A stretch of 64,000 bases of DNA. Origin: Streptomyces qinzhouensis. GTDB taxonomy: Bacteria; Actinomycetota; Actinomycetes; Streptomycetales; Streptomycetaceae. The position numbers were made by a program, and so were the translations under genes. The stretch covers positions 4,960,001-5,024,000 of the forward strand of contig NZ_CP042266.1 of NCBI RefSeq assembly GCF_007856155.1. Reading direction: 5' to 3'. Under the pieces are notes generated by a model. It searched no databases. It had not been told where the DNA came from and was given only the letters and a program-made list of their open reading frames with translations. Shown here piece after piece: positions 1 through 8,574 of this stretch (positions are counted from its first letter, which is position 1; every line of letters begins with the position of its first letter).

Positions 1-363
1 GACGATCTTCTGGCCGAAGACCTCGCCCAGGGCGCCGCCGAAGACGGTGAAGTCCTGGGAGAAGACGGCGACGGGGCGGCCGTCGACCGTGCCGTAGCCG
101 GTGACGACTCCGTCGCCGTACGGACGGGTCCGCTCCAGGCCGAAGTTGGTGGAGCGGTGCCGGACCAGTTCGTCCAGCTCCACGAACGAGTCCTCGTCCA
201 GGAGCAGGGCGATCCGCTCCCGGGCGGTCAGCTTCCCCTTCGTGTGCTGCTTCTCCACGGCCCGCGCCGAACCGGCGTGCACCGCCTCGTCGGTACGGCG
301 CCGCAGATCCGCGATCCGGCCTTCGGTGGTGTGGCTGTCGTGCTGCTGTTCCGGCTCAGACAT
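1..363 (-). CDS. pccB: Acyl-CoA carboxylase beta (carboxyltransferase) subunit, 5' part only
   Basis: N-terminal 121 codons of a carboxyltransferase subunit that moves CO2 from carboxybiotin to propionyl- or acetyl-CoA; the gene runs off the left edge. The sequence shows the family N-terminus: an initial helix with GRIADLRRR, then [15 protein letters not shown] and a segment containing [11 protein letters not shown], typical of actinobacterial PccB/AccB. The ATG at 363 is preceded by AGGGAG. It is divergent from the biotin ligase gene, a sensible pairing because the ligase biotinylates the alpha subunit partner of this enzyme. Substrate (acetyl- versus propionyl-CoA) cannot be decided from the part visible. 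Family assignment is secure. Confidence 0.93.
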   Translation of the reverse strand, partial: MSEPEQQHDSHTTEGRIADLRRRTDEAVHAGSARAVEKQHTKGKLTARERIALLLDEDSFVELDELVRHRSTNFGLERTRPYGDGVVTGYGTVDGRPVAVFSQDFTVFGGALGEVFGQKIV

Positions 364-544
364 CGGGAAGCGGCTCCCTGGACGCGGACGAGAACTGACG
401 AAGACTCGACGAGAACTGACGGAGGAGGGTTCGGGCACCGGGCGGTGGCGACTCGTTGCCGTCGGCTACCGGCTACCGGCTCGTAGCGTATCGGCGTGCC
501 CCGACCCGCGCAGTGCGGTGTACGCCACACCTACTCTGGCTTGC

Positions 545-1459
545 ATGACGTCTGAGAATGCGCCTGGAAACGCCGAGGGAACCCGGTTCACGAGGGCGGT
601 GGGCGCGGGTGGCCGCTGGGGCGATCTGGACCGGCCGCCACTGAACGGGGCGGCGCTGCGCCGCGCGGTGGTCCGGCCCGGGGGGCTGTGGACGTCCCTC
701 GATGTCGTGCCGGAGACCGGCTCCACCAACGCGGACCTCGTCGCCCGGGCCGCCGGGGCCCCGGAGGGAGCCGTGCTGGTCGCCGAGGAGCAGACGGCCG
801 GGCGGGGGCGGCTGGACCGGCGGTGGAGCGCGCCCGCCCGGTCCGGGCTGTTCTTCTCCGTACTGCTGCGGCCGGGGCCGGCGGTTCCGGCCGAGCGCTG
901 GGGGTGGCTGCCGCTGCTCGCGGGCGTGGCCGCGGCGACCGGGCTCAGCCGGGCCGCCGGTGTCGACATGTCCCTCAAATGGCCCAATGACCTGCTGGTG
1001 ACGGTCGACGGGGAGGAGCGAAAGACGGGCGGCATCCTGGCCGAGCGGGCCGGTGGGCCCGAGGGCGGCGCGGTGGTCGTCGGGATCGGGATCAATGTGA
1101 CTCTGCGCGCCGCCGAGCTGCCCGTCCCCACGGCGGGGTCCCTGGCGCTGGCCGGGGCGGCGGGCACCGACCGTGATCCGCTGCTGCGGGCGGTGCTGCG
1201 GTCGCTGGAGCGGTGGTACGGCGACTGGCGGGCGGCCGGCGGCGACCCGGTCGCATCGCATGTGCAGGAGGCATATGCGGCGGGCTGTGCGACGCTGGGC
1301 CGTACGGTCCGTGCCGAGCTGCCCGGCGGCCGGGAGCGGACCGGCGAGGCGGTCGCCCTGGACGGCGACGGACGGCTGGTCCTGGCCCTGGCGGGCGGGG
1401 AGCGGCTGGCCGTCGGCGCGGGCGACGTGGTGCATCTGCGCCCGCTCCCGCCGAAGTGA
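545..1459 (+). CDS. birA: Biotin--[acetyl-CoA-carboxylase] ligase
   Basis: 304 aa. Activates biotin with ATP and attaches it to the lysine of biotin carboxyl carrier domains. The biotin-binding loop GRGRLDRRW (about residues 86-94), the LKWPNDLL motif and the GGIL/GIGINV segments of the BPL/LplA fold are all present, followed by the small C-terminal domain. There is no N-terminal helix-turn-helix, so this is the monofunctional class that does not repress transcription. I chose ATG 545 because homologues start with a short polar leader before the catalytic domain; the upstream in-frame ORF lies in the divergent promoter region. It shares an intergenic region with the carboxyltransferase gene on the other strand. 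Confidence 0.93.
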   Translation: MTSENAPGNAEGTRFTRAVGAGGRWGDLDRPPLNGAALRRAVVRPGGLWTSLDVVPETGSTNADLVARAAGAPEGAVLVAEEQTAGRGRLDRRWSAPARSGLFFSVLLRPGPAVPAERWGWLPLLAGVAAATGLSRAAGVDMSLKWPNDLLVTVDGEERKTGGILAERAGGPEGGAVVVGIGINVTLRAAELPVPTAGSLALAGAAGTDRDPLLRAVLRSLERWYGDWRAAGGDPVASHVQEAYAAGCATLGRTVRAELPGGRERTGEAVALDGDGRLVLALAGGERLAVGAGDVVHLRPLPPK

Positions 1460-1667
1460 CGGCTTCCGGGGCCCGCTCCGGCCGCGGTGGCCAGGGGTGT
1501 CGCGGGTGGTTCCCGCGCCCCCGGCGGGTGCCCGCGCACGGCCGCGGCGGGCCGGGGAACCGGAACGGTCGCGGGGACGTGAGCCAGGGCACATCTGCCG
1601 TATCGTTGAGGCGATCGAGCGACAGAACGGCAGGGCAGTTGCGCAGGGAAAGGGCAGGAGGCGGCTG

Positions 1668-2951
1668 GTGACCGTCGACGACACCACTTCCGGCGCGGAC
1701 GCGTCCGACGGGTCCGGGACCGGTCCGGGAGCCGGGCGATCCGGCGGGACCGGCGCTTCCGGTCAGCCCGGCGGCTCGGGTACGGGCCGTTCCGGCGGCT
1801 CCGCGTCCGCCGCGGCGGGCGGCCCGCCGGGTGCGGCGGCCCGGTCGGGCGCCGGGGCCGTGCACCCCACCCCCCTCCACGCCGTGGACCACACCGCCGA
1901 ACCCACCGACGACCCGCTCGCCATCCGCCTCGAACAGCTCATCCTCGGTGCCGAGCGGCGCTACACCCCCTTTCAGGCGGCCCGGACCGCCGGTGTCTCG
2001 ATGGAGCTGGCCTCCCGCTTCTGGCGGGCCATGGGCTTCGCCGACATCGGCCAGGCCAGGGCCCTGACCGAGGCCGATGTCCTGGCCCTGCGGCGGCTGG
2101 CGGGTCTGGTGGAGGCCGGGCTGCTCAGCGAGCCGATGGCCATCCAGGTGGCCCGCTCCACCGGCCAGACCACCGCCCGGCTCGCCGAATGGCAGATCGA
2201 CTCCTTCCTGGAGGGGCTGACCGAACCGCCCGAACCGGGCATGACCCGGACCGAGGTCACGTACCCGCTGATCGAACTGCTGCTGCCGGAGCTCCAGGAG
2301 TTCCTCGTCTACGTCTGGCGGCGGCAGCTGGCCGCGGCCACCGGACGGGTCGTCCAGGCCGCCGACGACGAGGAGATGGTCGACCGGCGGCTCGCGATCG
2401 GCTTCGCCGACCTCGTCGGCTTCACCCGGCTCACCCGCCGGCTGGAGGAGGAGGAACTCGGCGAACTCGTCGAGATCTTCGAGACCACCGCCGCCGATCT
2501 GGTCGCCGCGCACGGCGGACGGCTCATCAAGACCCTCGGCGACGAGGTGCTCTACGCGGCCGACGACGCCGGTACGGCCTCCGAGATCGCGCTCCGGCTG
2601 ACCGACGCGATGCAGCAGGACGAGACGATGCCCTCGCTCCGGGTCGGGCTCGCCTTCGGCACGGTCACGACCCGGATGGGCGATGTCTTCGGTACGACGG
2701 TCAATCTGGCCAGCAGACTCACGTCGATAGCGCCGAAGGACACGATCCTCGTGGACGGCGCGTTCGCGCTGGACCTGATCAGGGCCGGGGACGCGCCCAA
2801 GTCCGAGACCCAGGCGGCGGAGGAGGCCGCGGCGGCCGAGAAGGAGGGCGAACCCCCGCCGCCGTACCGCTACGCCCTCCAGCCGATGTGGCAGCGGCCC
2901 GTACGAGGGCTCGGGATCGTCGAGCCGTGGATGCTGTCGCGGCGGACCTGA
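1668..2951 (+). CDS. cya: Class III adenylate cyclase with N-terminal regulatory domain
   Basis: 427 aa. Makes cAMP from ATP. After a Gly/Ser/Ala-rich leader (1-80), residues about 82-225 form an all-helical domain like the autoinhibitory, pH-responsive domain of mycobacterial Rv1264, and 240-370 is the cyclase homology domain. Canonical residues are visible: metal-binding Asp248 (FADLVGFTRL) and Asp292 (LGDEV), substrate-specifying Lys288 and Asp339, and transition-state Asn346/Arg350 (TVNLASR). The Lys/Asp pair indicates ATP rather than GTP. GTG 1668 is chosen because AGGAGG lies 7-8 nt upstream; the longer ORF upstream overlaps birA in another frame. The position between birA and an enoyl-CoA hydratase matches the conserved streptomycete locus. 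Confidence 0.92.
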   Translation: MTVDDTTSGADASDGSGTGPGAGRSGGTGASGQPGGSGTGRSGGSASAAAGGPPGAAARSGAGAVHPTPLHAVDHTAEPTDDPLAIRLEQLILGAERRYTPFQAARTAGVSMELASRFWRAMGFADIGQARALTEADVLALRRLAGLVEAGLLSEPMAIQVARSTGQTTARLAEWQIDSFLEGLTEPPEPGMTRTEVTYPLIELLLPELQEFLVYVWRRQLAAATGRVVQAADDEEMVDRRLAIGFADLVGFTRLTRRLEEEELGELVEIFETTAADLVAAHGGRLIKTLGDEVLYAADDAGTASEIALRLTDAMQQDETMPSLRVGLAFGTVTTRMGDVFGTTVNLASRLTSIAPKDTILVDGAFALDLIRAGDAPKSETQAAEEAAAAEKEGEPPPPYRYALQPMWQRPVRGLGIVEPWMLSRRT

Positions 2952-3033
2952 CCCGGTGTGATGGAGGTCTTGCGGGGGCGGGCAGGGGCCCGCATATGAT
3001 CCCGTGAACCGTCGTTAACCGGGAGGGTGTCGG

Positions 3034-3906
3034 ATGTCCGTTCCGCCGTCGGATGGCGCGCAGCCGCCACTGGCTCCGTCGTTTCTCCCGCCGCCCGTGG
3101 CCGAAGGGCCGTTCGAGCAGCGCTTCGGGGAGTTCGTGGTCGTACGGACGCACGGCCATGTCGCCGAACTCGTCCTCGACCGGCCCGCGTCGATGAACGC
3201 GGTCTCCGCCGCGATGGCCCGCTCCCTCGTCGCCGCCTGTGCCGCGCTCGCCGAGGACCGGGACGTCCGGGTGGCCGTCCTGACCTCCTCGCACGACCGC
3301 GCCTTCTGCGTCGGCGCCGACCTCAAGGAGCGCAACGGGCTGAGCGACGCGGACCTGATGCGGCAGCGTCCGCTCGCCCGGGCCGCGTACACCGGGGTAC
3401 TGGAGCTGCCGATGCCCGCCGTCGCCGCCGTCCGCGGCTATGCCCTCGGCGGTGGCTACGAACTCGCCCTGGCCTGCGATGTGATCGTCGCCGACGCGAC
3501 CACCGTGGTGGCCCTGCCCGAGGTCTCCGTGGGTGTCGTCCCCGGTGGCGGCGGTACGCAGTTGCTGCCGCGCAGGGTCGGGGCCGCCCGCGCGGCCGAG
3601 TTGGTGTTCACCGCCCGCCGGGTGGCCGCGGAGGAGGCCTTCGCACTGGGGCTGGTGGACCGGCTCGCGGAGGGCGACGGCGACGCCCGGTCGGAGGCGC
3701 TGGCGCTGGCCGACCTGATCGCCGGAAACTCCCCGGTCGGGCTGCGGGCCGCGAAACGGGCGCTCCGGCTGGGGCAGGGGCTGGACCTGAGGGCCGGTCT
3801 GGAGGTCGAGGACGCGGCCTGGCGTACGGTCGCCTTCTCCGGCGACCGGGCGGAGGGCGTCGCCGCGTTCAACGAGAAGCGGAAGCCGGAGTGGCCCGGC
3901 GAATAG
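3034..3906 (+). CDS. Enoyl-CoA hydratase/isomerase family protein
   Basis: 290 aa crotonase-fold enzyme, probably hydrating trans-2-enoyl-CoA in fatty acid or branched-chain acyl-CoA degradation. Visible signatures are the N-terminal VAELVLDRP strand, the CoA-binding/oxyanion segment FCVGADLKERN, the second oxyanion Gly in ALGGGYELALACD, and PEVSVGVVPGGGGTQLLPRRVG with the catalytic Glu of the PE pair. The C-terminal helix ends in FNEKRKPEW, as usual. ATG 3034 follows GGGAGGGTGTCGG. It carries a non-conserved Pro-rich leader of about 25 residues. The exact substrate cannot be assigned from sequence. Confidence 0.9.
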   Translation: MSVPPSDGAQPPLAPSFLPPPVAEGPFEQRFGEFVVVRTHGHVAELVLDRPASMNAVSAAMARSLVAACAALAEDRDVRVAVLTSSHDRAFCVGADLKERNGLSDADLMRQRPLARAAYTGVLELPMPAVAAVRGYALGGGYELALACDVIVADATTVVALPEVSVGVVPGGGGTQLLPRRVGAARAAELVFTARRVAAEEAFALGLVDRLAEGDGDARSEALALADLIAGNSPVGLRAAKRALRLGQGLDLRAGLEVEDAAWRTVAFSGDRAEGVAAFNEKRKPEWPGE

Positions 3907-3910
3907 GGTC

Positions 3911-3925
3911 GTCACCCTGGGTGAC
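3911..3925. promoter_or_regulatory. Perfect BldD-type operator
   Basis: GTCACCCTGGGTGAC is a 15-bp palindrome that fits every position of the published BldD consensus NTNACNCWGNGTNAN. It lies 5 nt after the enoyl-CoA hydratase stop and about 50 nt before the GGDEF gene, where it could cover the promoter. BldD is the c-di-GMP-dependent master repressor of streptomycete development and is known to control several diguanylate cyclase genes. The match is seen in the sequence; binding is inferred. Confidence 0.72.
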
Positions 3926-3973
3926 ATTTACCTAACGCCTCATCGGTCGAAATCGGGCATAAGTCCTTAAGCT

Positions 3974-5362
3974 GTGATGATGGCTGAGGATCAACGGTTG
4001 CGGGCCGTAGTGGCACTGGCGCAGGCGATGGCGGCCGCGCAGACTCCCCGGGAGTTCTGGCGCGCGGCGGCCCTGGGCGCCTGCGCCGCCCTGGACGGCT
4101 CCTTCGCCGCGCTGTCGGTCTGGGAGCGGGAGCTGGGCCGGCTGAAGGTCCTGGTGAACGCGGGGGAGCGGGCGCCGGACGAGGAGGAGTTCCCGGACGC
4201 GGAGACCTATCCGGTCAACCGCTTCCCGGAAATCACCGAGTTTCTGCACGAACGGTGGGCGGGCGGCGGGGAGCCGGAGGCCTGGGTCGAGACCGCGGAG
4301 TCCGGCGGTGTGCCGGGGTTCGCGGCGTTTCCGGTGCCCGGAGCGGGTGGGCCTGCGGGTGGGCCTGCGGCCCTGGCGGGTACGGAGCCCGGGGCGGTCC
4401 GGCCCGAGCCCGGGCGGGACCCTGTGGTGCCTGAGCCCGGGCGGGACTCCGTGGTGCCCGAGTACGGTCCGGACCGCCCGTCCGGTTACGGTCCCGAGTA
4501 CGTCACCGCCACCGCCACCGCGGCCGTACGCGGCTACCGGCATCCCTCCTTCCCCGTCGGCTCCGGCGGGGCCCGCGGCCGGGCGGCGGCCCTCCGGCGG
4601 CGCCGGCGCGGCTGCTGCGTCGTCGCGCCGATCGTGCTCCACGGCCGGGCCTGGGGCGAGCTGTACGTGGCCCGGCCCATCGGCGCGCCCGTCTTCGGCC
4701 GCGACGAGGCCCATTTCGCGACCGTCCTCGCCGCGGTCGTCGCCGCGGGCATCGCCCAGACCGAACGCCTCGAGGAAGTACGGCGGCTCGCCTTCACCGA
4801 CCCGCTGACCGGACTCGCCAACCGGCGGGCGGTCGACACCCGGCTCGACGAGGCGCTGGAGCGGCACCGGGCCGACGGCACGGTCGTCAGCCTCGTCGTC
4901 TGCGACCTCAACGGACTGAAACGCGTCAACGACACCCTGGGCCATGCCGTCGGAGACCGGCTGCTGGAACGGTTCGGCTCGCTGCTGTCCCTCTGCGGGG
5001 CGATGCTGCCGGACGCGCTCGCCGCCCGGCTGGGCGGCGACGAGTTCTGTCTCGTGTGCGTCGGCCCCGAGGCCGACGAAGTGGTCCGGGTCGCCGGCGA
5101 ACTCTGCGTACGGGCCGCGGAGCTGGCGCCGGGGGAGGGCGTGGCGTGCGGAGTCGCCTCCACCGGGGACCCGATCGGGCAGATCCCCACGGCCCGGCGG
5201 CTGTTCCGGCTCGCGGACGCGGCGCAGTACCGGGCGAAGGCGGCGCGCTCGGCGAAACCGGTGGTCGCGGGGCGCGACGGCACGGTGCTGCGGCTCGCGG
5301 ACACCCCGCCGGTGCAGCAGCCGCAGGAACGCCGCGCGTTTCGGGGCGATGCGCCGCGCTGA
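3974..5362 (+). CDS. GAF-type sensor diguanylate cyclase (GGDEF)
   Basis: 462 aa. Predicted to make c-di-GMP from two GTP. Residues about 1-250 form a GAF-like sensor interrupted by a low-complexity Gly/Pro insert with a tandem EPGRD-VVPE repeat (nt about 4400-4465). The cyclase domain begins with FTDPLTGLANRR and has an intact GGDEF motif at 354-358. The upstream inhibitory I-site RxxD is absent: the aligned residues read LPDA, so product inhibition by the usual route is unlikely. Start is ambiguous: GTG 3974, ATG 3977 and ATG 3980 are consecutive and none has a good ribosome-binding site. The BldD-type box upstream suggests developmental control. Probably the enzyme called CdgE in streptomycetes, a name I give only tentatively. 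Confidence 0.88.
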   Translation: MMMAEDQRLRAVVALAQAMAAAQTPREFWRAAALGACAALDGSFAALSVWERELGRLKVLVNAGERAPDEEEFPDAETYPVNRFPEITEFLHERWAGGGEPEAWVETAESGGVPGFAAFPVPGAGGPAGGPAALAGTEPGAVRPEPGRDPVVPEPGRDSVVPEYGPDRPSGYGPEYVTATATAAVRGYRHPSFPVGSGGARGRAAALRRRRRGCCVVAPIVLHGRAWGELYVARPIGAPVFGRDEAHFATVLAAVVAAGIAQTERLEEVRRLAFTDPLTGLANRRAVDTRLDEALERHRADGTVVSLVVCDLNGLKRVNDTLGHAVGDRLLERFGSLLSLCGAMLPDALAARLGGDEFCLVCVGPEADEVVRVAGELCVRAAELAPGEGVACGVASTGDPIGQIPTARRLFRLADAAQYRAKAARSAKPVVAGRDGTVLRLADTPPVQQPQERRAFRGDAPR

Positions 5363-5521
5363 GGGGTGCGGTGCCGCGCCTCGGGGCCTCGGGGCCTCGG
5401 GCCCCAGGGGTGGGCGACCCGCGGCGTGCGGGTCCCTCCAGCGCCTCAAGCGCCGGCGGGGCTCAAAAGATTGGGTGACCGTTGCGACGGGGGGTAGGCG
5501 CGGGGTCTTGTCGGGTGCGGG

Positions 5522-5893
5522 TGGGTCGGGTGCCTCCGGGCTCACCTCCTCGGGGCCGGCGATGCACCGCCCAGGGGCGAACCCACCTTTTCGCCGGTCC
5601 CCTGCGGGGGCGACCCTGCACCCCCCTCCCACGTGATCCCGACTTGACCAGCCGGTCAAAGCCCCTGTTCCGTCGCGCGTCACGGGGAGGGGGAACAGTC
5701 CTGTGGGCACCGTCCCGGAAGACGCGTCCACCCTGTGTTGGGTCACCGAGGAGCGTCCTCGTGCTCCTGGTCAAGTCGAGTATCTCCGGAGGGGGGTGCA
5801 GGGTCGCCCCCGCAGCGGTCTGCGACAAGGAGAGTTCGCCCAAGGCCAGTGCATCGCAGGCCGCGAGGAGGTGAGCCCGGAGGCCACCGACCC
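5522..5893. repeat. Large imperfect inverted repeat, arms about 128 bp
   Basis: The arms at 5522-5651 and 5765-5893 are reverse complements over most of their length, by eye about three quarters identical, with shared blocks such as GGGGGGTGCAGGGTCGCCCC, GAGGAGGTGAGCCCGGAGG and CTGGTCAAGTCG. About 113 bp separate them. No convincing gene lies inside; the open frames are by-products of GC content. The structure could fold as a very long hairpin in RNA or DNA and may be a decayed miniature element or a streptomycete intergenic repeat. It fills most of the unusually long gap between the GGDEF gene and hutH. Confidence 0.6.
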
Positions 5894-5944
5894 GGCCGCA
5901 CCGGACAGGGCCCTGGTCATACCCCACGGAGAAACGCGACTCGA

Positions 5945-6105
5945 CTCCCGAGGAACCCGCACACCGCAGGTGCACCGCCACAGGCACGCGGCACGCGGGA
6001 CCCGCACACCGCAGGTGGACCAGCCACAGGGCCCGCAGGGCCTGCACCCACCAGGGCGGCCCGGCCCGCGGGACCCGCACCCGACAGGGTGGACCGCCCC
6101 GGGGC
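5945..6105. repeat. Three imperfect direct repeats before hutH
   Basis: Blocks beginning near 5950, 5999 and 6077 share a pattern related to ACCCGCACACCGCAGGTGGA followed by CC-rich sequence; the third copy is the most diverged. They lie between the inverted repeat and the hutH start. No gene is apparent here, and their role, if any (for example regulator binding), is unknown. Confidence 0.4.
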
Positions 6106-6188
6106 AACCGGGACGCGCCCCCCAGCCGGAGGCGACCCCGTGACCTCGACTCGTGACATGCGTCAATTCAATCCGTACGCTGCTGAAT

Positions 6189-7739
6189 ATGGATATGCAT
6201 ACCGTCGTGGTGGGGACGTCCGGTACCAGCTCCGCCGATGTCGTCGCCGTCGCCCGGCACGGCGCCCGCGTCGAGATCTCCCCCGAAGCCGACGCCGCGC
6301 TCGCCGCCGCCCGCTCCGTCGTGGACGCGCTCGCCGCCAAGCCCGAGCCCGTGTACGGCGTCTCCACCGGGTTCGGCGCCCTCGCCACCCGTCATATCGG
6401 GCCCGGACTGCGCGCCGCGCTCCAGCGGAACATCGTGCGCTCGCACGCGGCCGGGATGGGCCCCCGGGTGGAGCGGGAGGTCGTCCGGGCGCTGATGTTC
6501 CTGCGGCTGAAGACGCTGTGCTCCGGGCATACCGGCGTACGGCCCGGGATCGCCCGCACCATGGCCGCCGTGCTGAACGCCGGAATCACCCCGGTTGTCC
6601 ACGAGTACGGCTCCCTCGGCTGCTCCGGGGACCTCGCGCCGCTCTCCCACTGTGCCCTGGCCCTGATGGGCGAGGGGGACGCCGAAGGCCCCGACGGACA
6701 GGTGCGCCCCGCCGGTGAACTGCTCGCGGCGCACGGCATCGCTCCGGTCGAACTCCGGGAGAAGGAGGGGCTGGCGCTTCTCAACGGCACGGACGGCATG
6801 CTCGGCATGCTGCTGCTGGCCCTCGACGATCTGCGGCGGCTCTACACCAGCGCCGACATCACGGCCGCGCTCAGCCTCGAAGCCCTGCTGGGCACCGACC
6901 GGGTCCTCGCGCCCGAACTGCACGCCATCCGCCCGCACCCCGGCCAGGCCGTGGCCGCCGCCAATATGGCGGCCGTACTGAAGGGTTCCGGGCTCACCGG
7001 CCACTATCAGCAGGACGATGCCCCGCGGGTCCAGGACGCCTATTCGGTACGGTGTGCGCCGCAGGTCGCGGGCGCCGGGCGGGACACCGTCGACCATGCC
7101 CGGCTGGTCGCGGAACGCGAACTCGCCGCGGCCGTCGACAATCCGGTGGTCCTCCCGGCGGAGGGCCGGGTGGAGTCCAACGGCAACTTCCACGGCGCGC
7201 CCGTGGCGTATGTCCTCGACTTCCTCGCCGTCGCCGCCGCGGACCTCGGTTCCATCGCCGAGCGCCGTACCGACCGGCTCCTCGACAAGAACCGCAGCCA
7301 TGGGTTGCCGCCGTTCCTCGCCGACGATCCGGGTGTCGACTCGGGGCTGATGATCGCCCAGTACACCCAGGCCGCGCTGGTCTCCGAGATGAAGCGGCTC
7401 GCCGTCCCGGCGTCCGTCGACTCCATCCCGTCCTCCGCGATGCAGGAGGACCATGTCTCGATGGGCTGGTCGGCGGCGCGCAAGCTGCGGACCGCCGTCG
7501 ACGCGCTCGGGCGGATCATCGCCGTCGAGCTGTACACGGCGGCCCGGGCGATCGAACTGCGGGACGGGCTCACCCCCGCTCCCGCCTCGGCCGCCGCCGT
7601 CGCGGCACTGCGCGCCGCGGGCGTCGCGGGCCCGGGCCCCGACCGGTTCCTGGCGCCCGATCTGGCGGCGGCGGCGGAGTTCGTCCGCGACGGCAGTCTG
7701 ATCGCGGCCGTGGAGCCGGTCACGGGCCCGCTGGGCTGA
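6189..7739 (+). CDS. hutH: Histidine ammonia-lyase
   Basis: 516 aa. Deaminates L-histidine to urocanate, the first step of histidine catabolism. The electrophilic MIO cofactor forms from the triad at 145-147 in GSLGCSGDLAPL; it is Cys-Ser-Gly rather than Ala-Ser-Gly, the variant typical of streptomycete HutH. Other family blocks present are YGVSTGFGALA, NGTDGMLGM, QDAYSVRCAPQV, NPVV and SSAMQEDHVSMGW. The start is ATG 6189 (MDMHTVVVGTSG), matching the Streptomyces griseus protein as I remember it; ATG 6195 is possible and neither has a clear ribosome-binding site. It stands alone: no hutU, hutI or hutF is visible nearby. Confidence 0.95.
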   Translation: MDMHTVVVGTSGTSSADVVAVARHGARVEISPEADAALAAARSVVDALAAKPEPVYGVSTGFGALATRHIGPGLRAALQRNIVRSHAAGMGPRVEREVVRALMFLRLKTLCSGHTGVRPGIARTMAAVLNAGITPVVHEYGSLGCSGDLAPLSHCALALMGEGDAEGPDGQVRPAGELLAAHGIAPVELREKEGLALLNGTDGMLGMLLLALDDLRRLYTSADITAALSLEALLGTDRVLAPELHAIRPHPGQAVAAANMAAVLKGSGLTGHYQQDDAPRVQDAYSVRCAPQVAGAGRDTVDHARLVAERELAAAVDNPVVLPAEGRVESNGNFHGAPVAYVLDFLAVAAADLGSIAERRTDRLLDKNRSHGLPPFLADDPGVDSGLMIAQYTQAALVSEMKRLAVPASVDSIPSSAMQEDHVSMGWSAARKLRTAVDALGRIIAVELYTAARAIELRDGLTPAPASAAAVAALRAAGVAGPGPDRFLAPDLAAAAEFVRDGSLIAAVEPVTGPLG

Positions 7740-7765
7740 ACCGGCCCGGATTTGCCGGTGCGACG

Positions 7766-7794
7766 GCCCCCGGGGGGGGTCACCCCCAGGGGGC
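7766..7794. terminator. Hairpin between convergent genes
   Basis: GCCCCC-G-GGGGG pairs with CCCCC-A-GGGGGC around a short loop. It lies 27 nt after the hutH stop and 11 nt beyond the stop of the convergent LAxTG protein gene, so it can serve both strands. There is no T-run, as is common in Streptomyces. Confidence 0.6.
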
Positions 7795-7804
7795 GGAGCC
7801 GGGG

Positions 7805-8104
7805 CTAGATCGTGTCCGGCGCGGAGTGTCCGCGCCGTACCGCATAGGTGACGAAGGAGATACCCACCGCGAGGAAAGCCGCCCCGCCCAGCAGATACGG
7901 GGTGGTGTCGACGCTTCCGGTATCGGCCAGGCGCAGCGGCACACCGGCCGTGCTCCCGGTGTCCCGCAGGCTCCCGGTACTGCTGTACCCCCGGTCGGCC
8001 GGGGGCCGTTCGGTGGTCGCGTTCGCGGACGGGACGAACCACAGCGCACAGAGCAAAGCCCCTGCTGCTGCGGCGGTCACCAGTGGGCGGAGAGCAAGGG
8101 ACAC
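7805..8104 (-). CDS. Small cell-surface protein with LAxTG sortase-like motif
   Basis: 99 aa. A signal peptide (about 1-29, ending SANA), a short Ser/Thr/Arg-rich spacer, then LADTG at 60-64, a hydrophobic segment LLGGAAFLAVGISFVTYAV and the basic tail RRGH. This is the order of a sortase sorting signal; LAxTG is the form used by class E sortases of Streptomyces, which anchor long chaplins. The basic tail is followed by five extra residues, slightly longer than usual. GTG 8104 follows AAGGAGGA at ideal distance. No sortase gene is in the window. Alternatively it may be a simple membrane-anchored protein. I do not recognise a named family. Confidence 0.72.
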   Translation of the reverse strand: MSLALRPLVTAAAAGALLCALWFVPSANATTERPPADRGYSSTGSLRDTGSTAGVPLRLADTGSVDTTPYLLGGAAFLAVGISFVTYAVRRGHSAPDTI

Positions 8105-8574
8105 GGACGCGATCCTCCTTGAGGCATCGTCGAGTTGGGTGTCGGTTGGAGCGGTGCGCCGATGCTAGTGAACTGCCGCCGTGGGACGAAATCCGGCCCC
8201 CGGGAGGGTGGTTGGGGGATACCGCGCGATCCGGAGCTCCGGGGTGGTGCGGCCGGCCGGGGAGCGTCACCGGCCGTGGCCGCATTGTGAGGTCCTGTGA
8301 CTGTCCGCTGTCAGCTCCGGTCTGTACGGTGGATGCCGTACCCCTGGGTCGGATGATCGGATGAGGGGTACCGGCCGCGGCGTACCGTGGCCCTCGGGGC
8401 GGCGCGCACCGGCGGACCTGCCGGGCGGGGCCCCGGACCGGCGTCGGCCGGACGGATCGCGAGTGGTGTTCACCACATCGCCGAACGTATGCGGAACCAA
8501 ACCCTCGGAACAGATGTGTTCCCCGGAGTCCGGCTCATGGGGACAGGGGACAGGCGACGATGGAGATGCGTGTG
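8105..8574. other. Intergenic region with two small inverted repeats
   Basis: Divergent promoter region of about 470 bp with no gene. Two compact inverted repeats lie near the L,D-transpeptidase start: GTGGTG-TT-CACCAC at 8463-8476 and GGAACA-GATG-TGTTCC at 8507-8522. Either could be a regulator site for the downstream gene. No named consensus is recognised. Confidence 0.4.

Noticed and set aside
5735..6718. Plus-strand frame across the inverted repeat into hutH
   Set aside because: It runs through repeats and the hutH gene in another frame and has no domain.
6168..8285. Long minus-strand frame opposite hutH
   Set aside because: Arg/Gly/Pro-rich with no motifs; the hutH reading on the other strand is conclusive.
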